64,000 nt of DNA from Paraburkholderia kirstenboschensis (GCF_904848585.1 NZ_CAJHCR010000021.1:57154-121153); one strand, 5' to 3'; positions 27,849 to 37,984 are shown, counted from the stretch's first letter. Numbers and translations: made by a program. The notes: generated by a model from the letters alone, not told the origin.

Positions 27849-28040
27849 ATGAAAGCGGTGTGCCCGCTGCACGGGCCAACGAATATCATCCGCACGAACG
27901 TGTACGGATTTCCGGTCTATGCCTGCTGCTGCGACGACGTGCGCTATGTATCGCCCCCGGACGCATGTACAAGGGCTCCGACGCAACGCGGACCTGACCC
28001 ACAGCATCAACCTCAGCAACCGAAAACGACAAAGGAATAA
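27849..28040 (+). CDS. Small cysteine-containing protein, unknown
   Basis: A 63-residue frame starts with ATG six bases after AGGAGG, the strongest ribosome-binding site in this 1-kb gap. The N-terminal half has CPLHGP and then ACCCDDVRY, a Cys/His spacing that could bind a metal. The C-terminal half is proline- and glutamine-rich and low in complexity. I do not recognise a family. The flanking ~250 bp (27563-27848) and ~495 bp (28041-28535) hold no other supported gene. Confidence 0.4.
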   Translation: MKAVCPLHGPTNIIRTNVYGFPVYACCCDDVRYVSPPDACTRAPTQRGPDPQHQPQQPKTTKE

Positions 28041-28535
28041 TACTGACGATCGGCCTGCCGCCTGAGTATTTGATCCGCCGCGCGATCATCCAGCAAGAAG
28101 CAAGGACCCGTGTCGACCCGTTACCGACGGTCGGGTCGTCGCGGTTCCAACAGCAGGTATCAGAGTGGAACGGCCATACCGCCGCGGAAGGTCATCTTCA
28201 TATCGATCACCTCGCGCATCACCATTTCTTCAGGTTTTGATGAGCTTGACGCGATAGCTAACTGGGCAACGTTCGATGGCATACTGGTTCTCCTGTCAGC
28301 GATCGCTAGCGATTGTCCCCAGCCTGTTGGGGCGGCTCAGACACGGCACTCAAAGCCGACGCCGGTGCAGGAGCATCGCGGGCATTGCCGAGACGATCAT
28401 CGACGGGCGACGCCGCTGCTGCCCATCGCGCTTCGAACCTTCATCTGCGCGAAATCTGCGTGACACGCGGAATAACTTCGCACCTGATAGGTTGACTGCT
28501 ATGAAACGCCTGTTTGCCACAACGGGAGAATCATC
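28041..28535. other. Intergenic stretch before the DUF305 gene
   Basis: About 495 bp without a supported gene. Overlapping frames here show no family and no ribosome-binding site. It should hold the promoter of the DUF305-YVTN pair. Confidence 0.35.
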
Positions 28536-29030
28536 GTGCGTACCCCAAGTCCTCATACCGACCGGACGGTCCTGAGCGTTGTCATTGTCCTGACGATCTC
28601 GGCGCTTTGCCGCGCGCCTGCCTTCGCTGCGCGTTTGCAAACTGCCGCTTCCGACGAAGCGCCCTTTCTGGCAGAGAACAATGCCGCCATGACGAGGATG
28701 ATGGACGGCATGTCCGCGAAGCCAATGGGCGACGTCGATCTCGATTTTGTCGCAATGATGGTGCCTCACCATCAAGGTGCCATCGACATGGCGCAGGCAG
28801 AACTGCGGTACGGGCACAACGAACAGTTACGCCGCATCGCGCAAGAGATCGTCGTCGAGCAACAACAGGAAATCGTCGCCATGCGTTTCGCCCTCAGGCA
28901 GCCACTGCCGCTACCGGCCCCCGCTCCGGACCAGCAAAAGCCGGCTTCTATACCAGCCGCACCTGCCCAACCCAGATCCGACCACGGCATGCAATTGAAC
29001 ATGCCCAACCCTGTGCGCGCGGAGCAGTGA
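28536..29030 (+). CDS. DUF305 family secreted protein
   Basis: The 164-residue protein has an N-terminal hydrophobic signal segment (VLSVVIVLTISALCRAPAFA) and one DUF305 domain with the hallmark MMVPHHQGAIDMAQAEL and the methionine-rich lead NNAAMTRMMDGMSAKPMG. DUF305 proteins are four-helix, ferritin-like periplasmic proteins, and some (CopM) bind copper through Met and His. The tail is proline-rich. A GTG start at 28536 follows GGGAGAATCATC. The stop overlaps the next ATG by one base, so it is coupled to the YVTN gene. Confidence 0.88.
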   Translation: MRTPSPHTDRTVLSVVIVLTISALCRAPAFAARLQTAASDEAPFLAENNAAMTRMMDGMSAKPMGDVDLDFVAMMVPHHQGAIDMAQAELRYGHNEQLRRIAQEIVVEQQQEIVAMRFALRQPLPLPAPAPDQQKPASIPAAPAQPRSDHGMQLNMPNPVRAEQ

Positions 29031-30508
29031 TGAAACTCCAACCGATAATTGCCATCACGTTGTCGGCGGGCGCGCTGGCCGCGGCGCAGTTCGCCTGGGC
29101 CGGACAGGCCCCGGGATCGCTGTCCGATCGCGACATTCCGGTAAGCCACCACGATCGCGTCTACGCTGCCGAGCAGTTTTCGAACACGGTGTCGGTGATC
29201 GACCCGGCCGACAACAGGCTGGTTGGCCTGATTCGTCTCGGCGATCCTTCGCCCGGCAATTTCAGTCCGTTGTACAAAGGCCAACTGCTCGTGCACGGCA
29301 TGGGTTACTCGCCGGACCATCGCACGATTGCGGTTGTCTCGATCGGATCGAACTCAGTTTCATTCATTGACACGCAGACTAATGCCGTCAAGCACGTCAC
29401 CTACGTCGGCCGTTCGCCTCATGAGGCTTTTTTCACTCCCGATGGAAAGGAAGTCTGGGTAACTGTGCGAGGCGAAAACTACGTCGCGGTACTCGACGGC
29501 ATGACGTACGAGGAGAAAACTCGCATTACCGTCCCGGCTGGCCCCGGCATGCAGATCTTCTCACCGGACGGGAAGTATGGTTATGTCTGTTCGTCTTTCA
29601 ATCCGGAGACTGAGGTGGTGTCCGTGGCCGATCACAAGATCGTGGGCACGGTCAGGCAGGCGAGCCCCTTCTGTCCCGACCTGGCGGCGACGCCCGACGG
29701 CAAGCAGGTCTGGTTCACGCTCAAGGACACCGGCAACGTCCAGGTGTTCGATGCAAGGCCGCCATTCGCGCTGATCAGGACACTCGACACAGGCCCAATC
29801 ACGAATCACGTGAACATCGTGCATAACGACAAGGGCACGTTCGCGTACGTCTCCGTTGGAGGCCTGAATGTGATCAAGGTGTTTCGAACTGACAACTTTT
29901 CGCAGGTGGCGACGATACCTGTCGGCAACCTGCCTCATGGGCTATGGCCGTCCGGCGACGGCAGCCGCATCTATGTCGGTCTCGAGAACGCCGATGCGAT
30001 GACTGCGATCGACACACTGACCAACTCGGTCATCGCGACCGTGCCCATCGGCCAGGCGCCGCAGGCTGTCACCTATGTGCCGAATGCGGTGCCGGAAGGT
30101 GATGGGACGCAGAACCTGCAGGCACTCGGTCTGGCTGGCCAGAGCGTCCATATTGCACTGATGCTGGTGGGGGCGGCCAAGACGGCAGATGTCGCAAATG
30201 CACCTACGACTGTTGCGCTGTTCGACCAGGGACTCGTGCAGGTTCTCCAGGCCGCTGTCACCGGCCTGCAACCGAGGCAGCCCTACGTACTCGGTCTTGC
30301 CGATAACCCGGATGGCTCGGGTGACGTGCAGGTGCTTGCCAATTTCATGTCCAATCCGGCCGGCTCGGCGATCGTCATTGCTCTCGGCCAGATTCGCCAA
30401 CTGGTCACACCCGGACTGAGCACCGCCGGAGACAAGCGCCGCTACCTCGTGGTCGCCCCCCAGGTATCGGGTAAGCCCGGGGCTCCCGTGCAGGTGCAGG
30501 CGCTGTAA
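29030..30508 (+). CDS. Secreted YVTN-type beta-propeller protein
   Basis: The ATG at 29030 overlaps the DUF305 stop and opens a signal peptide (MKLQPIIAITLSAGALAAAQ, then FAWAG). The 492-residue protein contains repeated 40-45-residue blades with the YVTN pattern (FSNTVSVIDPADNRLVGLI; GSNSVSFIDTQTNAV; TAIDTLTNSVIATVPIG). The last ~140 residues form a separate beta-rich domain (AAVTGLQPRQPYVLGLADN). It is a periplasmic or surface propeller; related proteins bind metals or partner with cytochromes. Coupling to DUF305 suggests a shared periplasmic, possibly copper-related job, which is inference. Confidence 0.85.
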   Translation: MKLQPIIAITLSAGALAAAQFAWAGQAPGSLSDRDIPVSHHDRVYAAEQFSNTVSVIDPADNRLVGLIRLGDPSPGNFSPLYKGQLLVHGMGYSPDHRTIAVVSIGSNSVSFIDTQTNAVKHVTYVGRSPHEAFFTPDGKEVWVTVRGENYVAVLDGMTYEEKTRITVPAGPGMQIFSPDGKYGYVCSSFNPETEVVSVADHKIVGTVRQASPFCPDLAATPDGKQVWFTLKDTGNVQVFDARPPFALIRTLDTGPITNHVNIVHNDKGTFAYVSVGGLNVIKVFRTDNFSQVATIPVGNLPHGLWPSGDGSRIYVGLENADAMTAIDTLTNSVIATVPIGQAPQAVTYVPNAVPEGDGTQNLQALGLAGQSVHIALMLVGAAKTADVANAPTTVALFDQGLVQVLQAAVTGLQPRQPYVLGLADNPDGSGDVQVLANFMSNPAGSAIVIALGQIRQLVTPGLSTAGDKRRYLVVAPQVSGKPGAPVQVQAL

Positions 30509-31138
30509 TCGGATTGCCGCCGCCAGATGTCATTCGCGACGGCAGAAGGTGCACGCGGCAGGGCTATCTGATCCTGACAGCCACAGCAACGATGCTGTGC
30601 CGGCGGCGTATTGAATGACCGGTTCCTGAGTGGAATCGTCGTCTGAATGCCGGAGCGAGAGTGCGAGCTAATGACGCATCATGGCCGGTTCCCGACTCAT
30701 GCGACTGGCATACATACTTCCCGTCGCAAGGCCCGTTCGGCAGCCCGCGACCCCACTCCGGCCGTACGAGCGACCGCGATAATAACGGCGGCTTTTTAGG
30801 GTTGCAAGGGGCCTTCATTCGTTCGAGTTGATCGGCAAATCCTCGGTCATTGCCATCTCGCTACACGATTTGATGCAATGAATATGAAGGTCTTGTCGCC
30901 GGAGAATTCATGGCTTCGCATCGGCGACTCCGACAAGATCACGTCTCCCGCGGACGGTATTCCTTTCAGAAACGGCGTCCGGTGAACGAAAGCACCAGTC
31001 CAGCAACCGCTTGCCGTCTTATGGCACTGCTCATAGCGTACGCCGAGTTTGACAATTTCATGCCTGCAGCTATCTTGGAAACGTCCACCCGACGGCTCCT
31101 TCCGCTCAGTGATTGATTGACGCGACTAACCGACCATC
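30509..31138. other. Intergenic stretch, no supported gene
   Basis: About 630 bp. A 35-codon frame from 30878 has no ribosome-binding site and no family. I see no terminator of usual form after the propeller gene. Confidence 0.35.
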
Positions 31139-32011
31139 GTGCATACCATCCAGATCCTGCTTCAAACGACCATCCCGCCTATGGGCGAGAACTGGTCGAT
31201 TGCGCGGTTCAGCCGCTTGACAGAATTACTGCGGACACATCGAGATTCTGACGGGCGCGTAATGTTCAACGTCGTTGCTCGGGATCGTGAGCGGCTCGGG
31301 CAGCCAGACTCGATTCTTTCTCGTCTCGATGAAACCGAGTTCGACGAGTTGTGGCTGTTTGCCGTTGACGAAGGGGACGGTCTGACCCCCGAGGACTGCG
31401 GGGGAATCTCGCGATTCCGACGTGCAGGTCGCGGCCTATTCGTCACCAGGGATCACATGGATGTGGGCAGTTCGCTATGCAGCTTGGGCGGGGTGGGCAA
31501 GGCACACCACTTTCACACGCGCAATTTAGACCCGGAGCAATCCAGACGAGTGATCGACGACCCGTTCTCAACCGACATCTCCTGGCCTAATTTTCACTCG
31601 GGCGCAAACGGAGACTTTCAGGAAGTCGCTATTGTCGGACCCACACATCCAGTATTGGCGGACCCTGACTCTCCCACCGGCGCAATCCGGTACCTGCCAG
31701 CACACCCGCATGAGGGCGCCGTTGACGCTCCTGACGATGAACCGGCTCGAGTGATCGCGCGAGGTAAAAGCAAAGTAACAGGAAAGAGTTTCAATCTTGC
31801 GGTCGCTTTCGAACCCTCGAACCGGGGAGGCCCCGCAGTCGCCCAAAGCACCTTTCACCATTTTGCCGACTACAACTGGGACACGCGGCTTGGCTGCCCG
31901 AGCTTTGTGACTGAACCTCCTGGGAACGGGATGCAGACCGAGCAGCAAGCCCTGTGGGACGCCCACCGCTACTCTGTCAACGTCGCACTGTGGCTAGCTG
32001 GAGTGATCTGA
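31139..32011 (+). CDS. Conserved hypothetical protein, ThuA/glutamine-amidotransferase-like
   Basis: The 290-residue cytoplasmic protein begins MHTIQILLQTTIPP from a GTG. A segment around residues 70-105 (FDELWLFAVDEGDGLTPEDC then RRAGRGLFVTRDHMDVGSS) resembles the strand-turn-helix order of ThuA-like class I glutamine-amidotransferase folds, where a short loop asks whether a process is permitted. It lacks the GxCxG nucleophile elbow, so amidotransferase activity is not expected. There are many His and Asp residues (AHHFHTRN, FHHFADYNWD) that could bind metal. No neighbour indicates its role. Confidence 0.65.
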   Translation: MHTIQILLQTTIPPMGENWSIARFSRLTELLRTHRDSDGRVMFNVVARDRERLGQPDSILSRLDETEFDELWLFAVDEGDGLTPEDCGGISRFRRAGRGLFVTRDHMDVGSSLCSLGGVGKAHHFHTRNLDPEQSRRVIDDPFSTDISWPNFHSGANGDFQEVAIVGPTHPVLADPDSPTGAIRYLPAHPHEGAVDAPDDEPARVIARGKSKVTGKSFNLAVAFEPSNRGGPAVAQSTFHHFADYNWDTRLGCPSFVTEPPGNGMQTEQQALWDAHRYSVNVALWLAGVI

Positions 32012-33069
32012 AGCATTTTTCTCACAATAGGACTGGGTCGTTTCGCGACTTCGAGAGCTCAATCCGAAGAACACCCATGCAGGCGACCGTACCGTGATGT
32101 ACCTCCTCCAGTAAAGCCAACGCGCTTGTAGCAAAGCGTAGTAGATGTATACATCGCCAGACTGTTCACTGACGGCTGGAGACTGGACTATCGATCGCCT
32201 GTTGTGAGTGCGATCCACGCAACCTGTGTGGCCGAATTGAAACGGAAAACATGACCTGCCAGCTGCACTTTCCTCTGCCCTCTGGTTACCGATGTCGACA
32301 AAGATGTCGCACTCGTTGAATCGAACGGCCGACAAGGGCAAAGTACCTGAATCGACCTGAAGGAAACGCATCCGCAGGACTCGCGTCGGTGAGGCTTGGG
32401 CTAGTCGATCAGCCACTCCCGCTCGAACTTTCAGGAAGTGCCTGCCAAGGTTTGATACGGCTTTGCGCGAACGATCACCAGGATGAGATCGTCGATGTCG
32501 CCAGGATCAACGAAATGCTCGCCTGTCTCGACAAGTCTCGCTAACCTAAGGATCGCAGACTGAAACCACGACAGTAACGGATCGAATGAGAAGGGAGGAA
32601 CGATTCGAAATGTTGACGATCCAGGGACGCCTGTCGATTGGCTGCTTTTCGCCGACCCCGGAAGTTTGTGAGATGCGCGTCGCCGCTGATCGCGCCGACC
32701 GGCGAGCTTCCCTTCCCGACCCCGAGCCGTCTTTCGGGGACGCGCCGCCGCAACGGCCGCTGTTCGCGCGGCACCTGACGCCCGCTCCGCTGAGTTGATC
32801 GATGCACGTCATCGGTAAAACTCTTAGGCGTGCGTGCGGACAGTCAGAAGAACGCTTTGAGCAGATCGATGAAAAAGTGCAAATAGCCCACGCCTCAACG
32901 CCGAATACACATGTGGCGCCGCCTTATCCGGGATCGATCAGTCTGGCACTGGTTGAGGAAGTTGCCTACACTTGAACTCCTGATGAGAAGACTAGCTGGA
33001 CGCCGCATCACCGGCCTAATGAAGCGTGTACAGCGAGAATATTGAAACCCCACGAAGGAGGGGTATTCC
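32012..33069. other. Intergenic stretch, no supported gene
   Basis: About 1060 bp. Overlapping frames near 32541-32812 on both strands are mutual shadows without family resemblance. The final bases hold AAGGAGGGG, the ribosome-binding site of the next gene. Confidence 0.4.
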
Positions 33070-33564
33070 ATGTTTGGTATCGGTTCTAGAAGTGCGCAGA
33101 CCCCCAGCGAGTCCAGCCAGAACTCTGACGCTGGTGGCGGCGGCCTCGACCCGAGTGGCATCGAAGGACACATTCAAGCGCTCGTCAACGCGAACACGCC
33201 TTGCAACGTCCACCACATGTGGCGCAAAGTCGCCCGCGGCGCCATTACTCATCACAGCCAGATTTTCGTCAGCAATCGCAGCAACGGCTTCCTCGTGCTC
33301 AACTTCGGCTTGTGGATGGGCGCCAACGACACGGTGGAATTCGCCACTGACGAGGCCAAAAATATCCAGTGGTACACCCAAAGCGATACCTACAGCCCTA
33401 ACCCGGTATCCGTGACGGCGGAGGCGCTGCAGCAGGCGTTCCTCAAAACGAGGCTGATGTGTGGGCCGGACTACAAGCTGCTGCACAACAACTGCCAGAA
33501 GTTCGCGCGACTGTTTATGACCGAACTCGGCGCCAGTCACAATCGTAGCCTCTTCCACCCCTGA
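33070..33564 (+). CDS. Hypothetical protein with permuted papain-fold-like His and NCxxFA motifs
   Basis: AAGGAGGGG precedes the ATG of this 164-residue protein, which is good evidence that it is translated. The first ~30 residues are low-complexity (Ser, Gly, Asp). The rest contains H61-H62 followed by an aromatic beta stretch, and about 80 residues later N140-N141-C142-Q143-x-F145-A146. A His before an NCxxFA cysteine is the order found in LRAT/PLAAT acyltransferases and PPPDE deubiquitinase-like peptidases. I read it as a possible cysteine hydrolase or acyltransferase; no signal peptide is seen. The match is motif-level only and the protein may be something else. Confidence 0.6.
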   Translation: MFGIGSRSAQTPSESSQNSDAGGGGLDPSGIEGHIQALVNANTPCNVHHMWRKVARGAITHHSQIFVSNRSNGFLVLNFGLWMGANDTVEFATDEAKNIQWYTQSDTYSPNPVSVTAEALQQAFLKTRLMCGPDYKLLHNNCQKFARLFMTELGASHNRSLFHP

Positions 33565-34762
33565 GGCTGCCGCGTCTTGGTGAGCATCCGCCCCGATCAC
33601 GTCTCACAGCAAGATAAGTTCCATCGCCCAGGCGGGAGGGCCGCAGCCACGAGCGACTTGACTTCGTGTAAGGTGCTCGTGATCGGTAGCCCATGTGTAC
33701 CCTCTGCCATGACCAGCGGGTACCCAAGCAAATATCGGAGCAGAGATAGAAGGTCGGATAGTGGTTAGTGTTTCGCGGCCAGGTGTGAGGGGGTTCACCT
33801 CCCGCGACCACGAGGCAGACGTTCCGAACTTCGGCGAGTAAGACCACGCGATTCGATCTTTTCTCGAGGCGCGCGCCTTTAAAATCGGATCAGGCAATAA
33901 ACGGACTGGCAACTCTGAGCATGCCCGGCGTGGCGGCCGTGCCGCAGATGCGCAGACGCCACATTTGAACGAATGTCGCGTCGTCCACGGCCCCTATGCG
34001 ATTTACGCCAACAACGCTGCCCTTGCCTTGCAGTTTCTGGCTTCTCAATGTTCGCCAAGTGGCTCTCCACCCTGTCTGATGAGTTCAAGGCAGCGGGGCC
34101 TGCCAGGTTGAGGCGGCCGCGGCGTTCCCTCAACACCTGAGTTGTGTTAACTCGAAAGGCGTTCCGCGAGATGATGCCTCACCTCCGTCCATTCGATGGC
34201 TCTAGCGCCATTAACTGGTTCGGCGGATTTTCGGTCCTCAGGTGTCCGGCAAGTTTCAAAGTGAACCGGTCACTGGAATGACGGCTTCCTCAGTTGCTCG
34301 AACGGCCACTACTGGCCGATTGTGTGAGGTCGCCGACGGCCGCTTAGTGGCGCTCCAGTTTGCAAAACTTGAATTTGGCAGACTGACCGGTCTGGGGAAA
34401 AATCGAAGTCTTTGAGACGTCCGCGCGTTGCTGCCGGCGACCGGTAATCGGCGATGCGATACGCGTCCACAAGAGCGTTCTCGGTGAGCATCACGCCAAG
34501 GCACACAGGCGTCATCTCGGATGACTTCGCCGTCGAGCGAGATCCGTGAAGCTATCACAATCTCGTCCGTGCCCACTTCCCCTGACAACTCCTCAATTAG
34601 AGCAGCAATCATTCGGTCGAAGACGATGGGTCAACCGGCCAGTTCCGGAGAGAACGCATTTTCACTTCCCGCATTTCCGACTCATCCAATGACCGTGGTG
34701 CCCGCAATCCGACTAAGCGACTGAGGCTGTGCTATTGATGCTCCGCAAGACGAACCCAGGGT
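33565..34762. other. Long intergenic stretch, no supported gene
   Basis: About 1.2 kb between the hypothetical protein and the convergent exoprotein gene. Frames on both strands overlap each other and show no family. It has the patchy composition of decayed DNA, but I cannot name an ancestor. Confidence 0.4.
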
Positions 34763-37027
34763 TCAGTGCGGGGCGACTTGCCAGGCGAGAACGGGATGGG
34801 TCGCACCGGGTAGCATCACCCACACGCCGTTAGGACCGAAGTCCCACCCGGCAAAACTTGTCGGGTCGCTCATCTGGGCGGTAGTGAGCCCGTTCGACGC
34901 CGGCAGATTGCCGCCGCTCGACGGTTGGCCCGTCGTCTGGACGTTCCAGTAAACGTCGTTCCCAAGACCACCGCAGCTGCTGGCGCAGATACCGCCGGTC
35001 TGAGGCGATACAGCCGTCACGGGGCCCGACGCGAAGGACTGTGTGATCGTTCCGCCGCTGCCCCCCCCGACTAGTCCTCCCGCCGGACCGTGCGAGGTAA
35101 GTCCCAAGACTGGGCCAGTGGCGTATGACTCGGTGATCGTACCTTCGTTACCGATAACCAGTCCACCGACATTACCATCCGCCGTGACGGCAGCGCTGCT
35201 GCCCGATCGCGCGATTAACCCGAAGTTGGTGGCGACAAGCCCGGCGTACTCGTTGCCAAGGTTCCTTGAGGCAATGACCCCGGACGTAAACACGTTGGCA
35301 ATGGTGCCGTGATTCTGAATGGCCAGTATCGCGGTCCCGTTATCAAAGAAAAAATCCACTTGGCCGACGTTCGCGTTGACGTTCACGTCGCGCACGACGC
35401 CGCTTGGACCGATATCGCCAAACACCGCATCGAAGCTCGGCAAGAGGTTGGAAATCGTATGCCACATACCGTCGAACTGCCCCGTGAATGGAATGCCGGC
35501 AGCGAAACCAAGCGTCTGGAACGCGGAATTGCCGGCGTCGAGGTCTTTGCCTAGCGCGTAATTGCCGGCAAGATTGTTTCCGATGTTCTGAAGGTCCGTG
35601 ACCGAATTGACGAGTTGATAGCCTGTTATCTGCGTGACGATTCCGCTGTAGAGCGGCGCTTGCCAGGTCGCATTGCTGACGAGCGTGCCGGGGCTGAAAC
35701 TGCCGTTCATATCGTAGAGCGCGCTGACGATGCCCGTGCCTTTCGACCAGTCGATGGTGCCGTTGTTGTGGACACTGCCGCCGTTGTCGATGCCGGATGC
35801 GTCGGCGCGCAAGCTCAGATTGCCCGCGCCGCTGTTCGCGATCGTCGTGCCGTTCGCGACGGAGACATCGCGGTACGCGGCGAGCGTGAGCGAAGCCGGG
35901 CCGCTCCAGCGCAGACTCGACGCGACGCCGAGGTCGCCCGTTGCGCCGTTGGCGCCTGTGGCCGTCACATCGATCGAGGTGCCCGCGTTCAGGCTGCGCT
36001 GCAATGTATGCGCGGTCGAGTCGTCGATCGTGAAGTCGGGCGTCGACAGATTCCATTTCCCCGCGTGAACCGCTGCGTGCCTGCCGAAAGTGAGTTGTGC
36101 CGCTTGCGTATCGACGGTTCCGCCACTGCCGTCCGCGTTGTTTGCGGTGATCGTGCCGTACTGTTCGACACGGCCGCTGTCGGCGACCAGCCACACATGG
36201 CCGTCGCGGCTCGCCGTGCCCGTCGCCCGGATGCGCGTCCCGCTGCCTGCGAGCGCATACACGTTGCCGTCAGCAGCCTGCAGACTGATCTGCGCGGCGG
36301 TTATCCGCCCCTTGTTGACGACCGTGCCCTGACTGCCTGTCTGCACAAACACCTGCCTGCTGCCGGCCGAGTCCTGCAGCAGTACCTGCTCGCCCACGGC
36401 CAGTTCTGCCGTGCCGTTGGGCGCTGCGACGGTGCCTGCGTTGATGACGCGGTGTCGCGCAATCAGGAACACATCGCCGCCGCCCGAACTGATCTTGCCG
36501 AGATTGATCACGGCTGCGTTCGAGTTGCCCGACAGCGTGAGCGAGCCGCTGCCCTGCATAAACGCGTCGTTGCAGATGTCCAGCGTCGACGCAACGAAAC
36601 GTCCGCCGGTGGTAATCACGCCCGATGGCCCGATTACGACTCCCTGCGGATTGATCACATAGAGGCTGCCCGTCGCACTGAGCCTGCCGAGGATGGCCGA
36701 AGGCGAACCACCCGTCACCCGGTTCAGCGTCGCGCCCGAGCCGTTGTCGAACGTCACGCTGTTGGTTTTGCCGATCGAGAAGCTGTTCCAGTCGATCACG
36801 CCGCGCGTCGAACCTGGCTGTGTGATCACGAGGCCGTTGCCCTGGCTTGCTATCGCGCCGGTGCCGGCCACGTACGTGCCGCCTTTTGGAAGGACGCCCG
36901 CCGCGAGCGTCGCATGTGCGAAAGACAACCCGATAAGGGAACTGCCGATGGCGAGCCACATGCGTCCGGTTAACTGCCGACGACGCAGTGCGCGCCGCGC
37001 GGGCCGAGATGGTTTTGGACGTGACAT
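34763..37027 (-). CDS. TpsA-type exoprotein with filamentous haemagglutinin N-terminal domain
   Basis: The 754-residue protein starts with an extended, arginine-rich signal region (about 43 residues, cleaving near ATLAAG). A TPS secretion domain follows: LPKGGTYVAGTGAIASQGNG, VIDWNSFSIGKTNSVTFDN, and the NPQGV element in YVINPQGVVIG. The central part is a Gly/Asn/Thr-rich beta-helix region, and the C-terminus has GLUG-like repeats (NVGGLVIGNEGTITES; AGGLVGGGSGGTI). Such proteins cross the outer membrane through a dedicated TpsB pore. No TpsB gene is in the window, so its partner is elsewhere or lost. AAGGGGGGG precedes the ATG. Confidence 0.88.
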   Translation of the reverse strand: MSRPKPSRPARRALRRRQLTGRMWLAIGSSLIGLSFAHATLAAGVLPKGGTYVAGTGAIASQGNGLVITQPGSTRGVIDWNSFSIGKTNSVTFDNGSGATLNRVTGGSPSAILGRLSATGSLYVINPQGVVIGPSGVITTGGRFVASTLDICNDAFMQGSGSLTLSGNSNAAVINLGKISSGGGDVFLIARHRVINAGTVAAPNGTAELAVGEQVLLQDSAGSRQVFVQTGSQGTVVNKGRITAAQISLQAADGNVYALAGSGTRIRATGTASRDGHVWLVADSGRVEQYGTITANNADGSGGTVDTQAAQLTFGRHAAVHAGKWNLSTPDFTIDDSTAHTLQRSLNAGTSIDVTATGANGATGDLGVASSLRWSGPASLTLAAYRDVSVANGTTIANSGAGNLSLRADASGIDNGGSVHNNGTIDWSKGTGIVSALYDMNGSFSPGTLVSNATWQAPLYSGIVTQITGYQLVNSVTDLQNIGNNLAGNYALGKDLDAGNSAFQTLGFAAGIPFTGQFDGMWHTISNLLPSFDAVFGDIGPSGVVRDVNVNANVGQVDFFFDNGTAILAIQNHGTIANVFTSGVIASRNLGNEYAGLVATNFGLIARSGSSAAVTADGNVGGLVIGNEGTITESYATGPVLGLTSHGPAGGLVGGGSGGTITQSFASGPVTAVSPQTGGICASSCGGLGNDVYWNVQTTGQPSSGGNLPASNGLTTAQMSDPTSFAGWDFGPNGVWVMLPGATHPVLAWQVAPH

Positions 37028-37295
37028 ACACCCCCCCTTTCCGCGCGGGACGCGGAATGCTGCCGACGACCAGCAGAGCCGACCGGAAACGCGTGAGTGG
37101 CAGCATCTGAAGAATAGAGCAGTTGGCGTCGCGGATGCACGCCGATATCTCAGCGTTTTGTGCCTTCCTGTGGGACCTGTTGTGCCACTTTCGTCGTGTG
37201 GCAGGACTTATGCTGCGCCTACGAAATCCGATTTTTCAGTTGGTTGATGACACGGGCTGTGGGCAGGCAAGCGCCCGCTCACCGGCCAACAGTTA

Positions 37296-37984
37296 TCAGA
37301 CTTCGGTCTGCTCGGCCATCTCGAGCGCGTCGTCCACCTCGATACCGAGGTATCGGACTGTGCTCTCAAGCTTCGTATGGCCCAAGAGTAACTGAACCGC
37401 GCGCAGGTTCCTCGTGCGTCGATAGATCAGGGCTGCCTTCGTGCGGCGCATCGTGTGAGTCCCATACGCGGCGTCATCCAGTCCGATTGATGCGACCAAA
37501 CGATGCACGATGCGTGCATACCGGCGCGTCGACACGTGTGCTGAAGCGTGCAGGCGACTCGGAGACAGATAGTCGGCGGGCTTCAGCCCCGTGCTGAAAT
37601 CCAGGCCGCGACACTCTGCCGGGTTTGCTCCGTGATTTCGAACTGGACTGGTCGCTGCGTCTTCTGCTGCAGGAACGTTGCTCGCGAGACTACATGACCT
37701 CCCATGCAAACGTCTCGAACCTGCAACCGCGTCAAATTGGCCGCCCGAAGCCTACTGTCGATCGCAAGTTTGAACATCTCCAACTCGCGGGCGTTGGACG
37801 ACATCTGCAGTCTCGTTCGAATCGCCCATATTTCCCGAAGCTTCAACGGAGGTTGAAGGCCGGTCAACCTCCCTTTGTTCCATGGCACCCTGCGAGCGCC
37901 GGAAGAAGCTTCCAGTCGGTCGAATGATCGCCGGAAGGCGAAAATTGGCACTGGTCCCTTAAGCCCGGCGGAATAGAAGCTCAT
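37296..37984 (-). pseudogene. Tyrosine-type recombinase, single frameshift
   Basis: Two overlapping minus-strand frames together make one short integrase. The first (from 37984) runs through MSFYSAGLKGPVPIF to ITEQTRQSVAAWIS; the second continues GLKPADYLSPSRLHASAHV to the end. The second frame holds the catalytic set: H-x-x-R in THTMRR, LLGHTKLESTVRY with GH and the nucleophilic Tyr. The switch lies at a run of four Cs (plus strand 37587-37590); one added base would give an intact protein of about 229 residues. It is either a real inactivating mutation or a homopolymer sequencing error. No attachment sites were recognised. Confidence 0.75.

Noticed and set aside
28514..29029. Upstream extension of the YVTN propeller frame
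   Set aside because: The extra 172 codons run out of register through the DUF305 gene; the signal peptide begins at 29030.
30878..30985. A 35-codon frame beginning MNMKVLSPENSW
   Set aside because: No ribosome-binding site and no recognisable homology; could be chance.
32541..32812. Overlapping ~70-90-codon frames on both strands
   Set aside because: They shadow each other, lack ribosome-binding sites and resemble no family.
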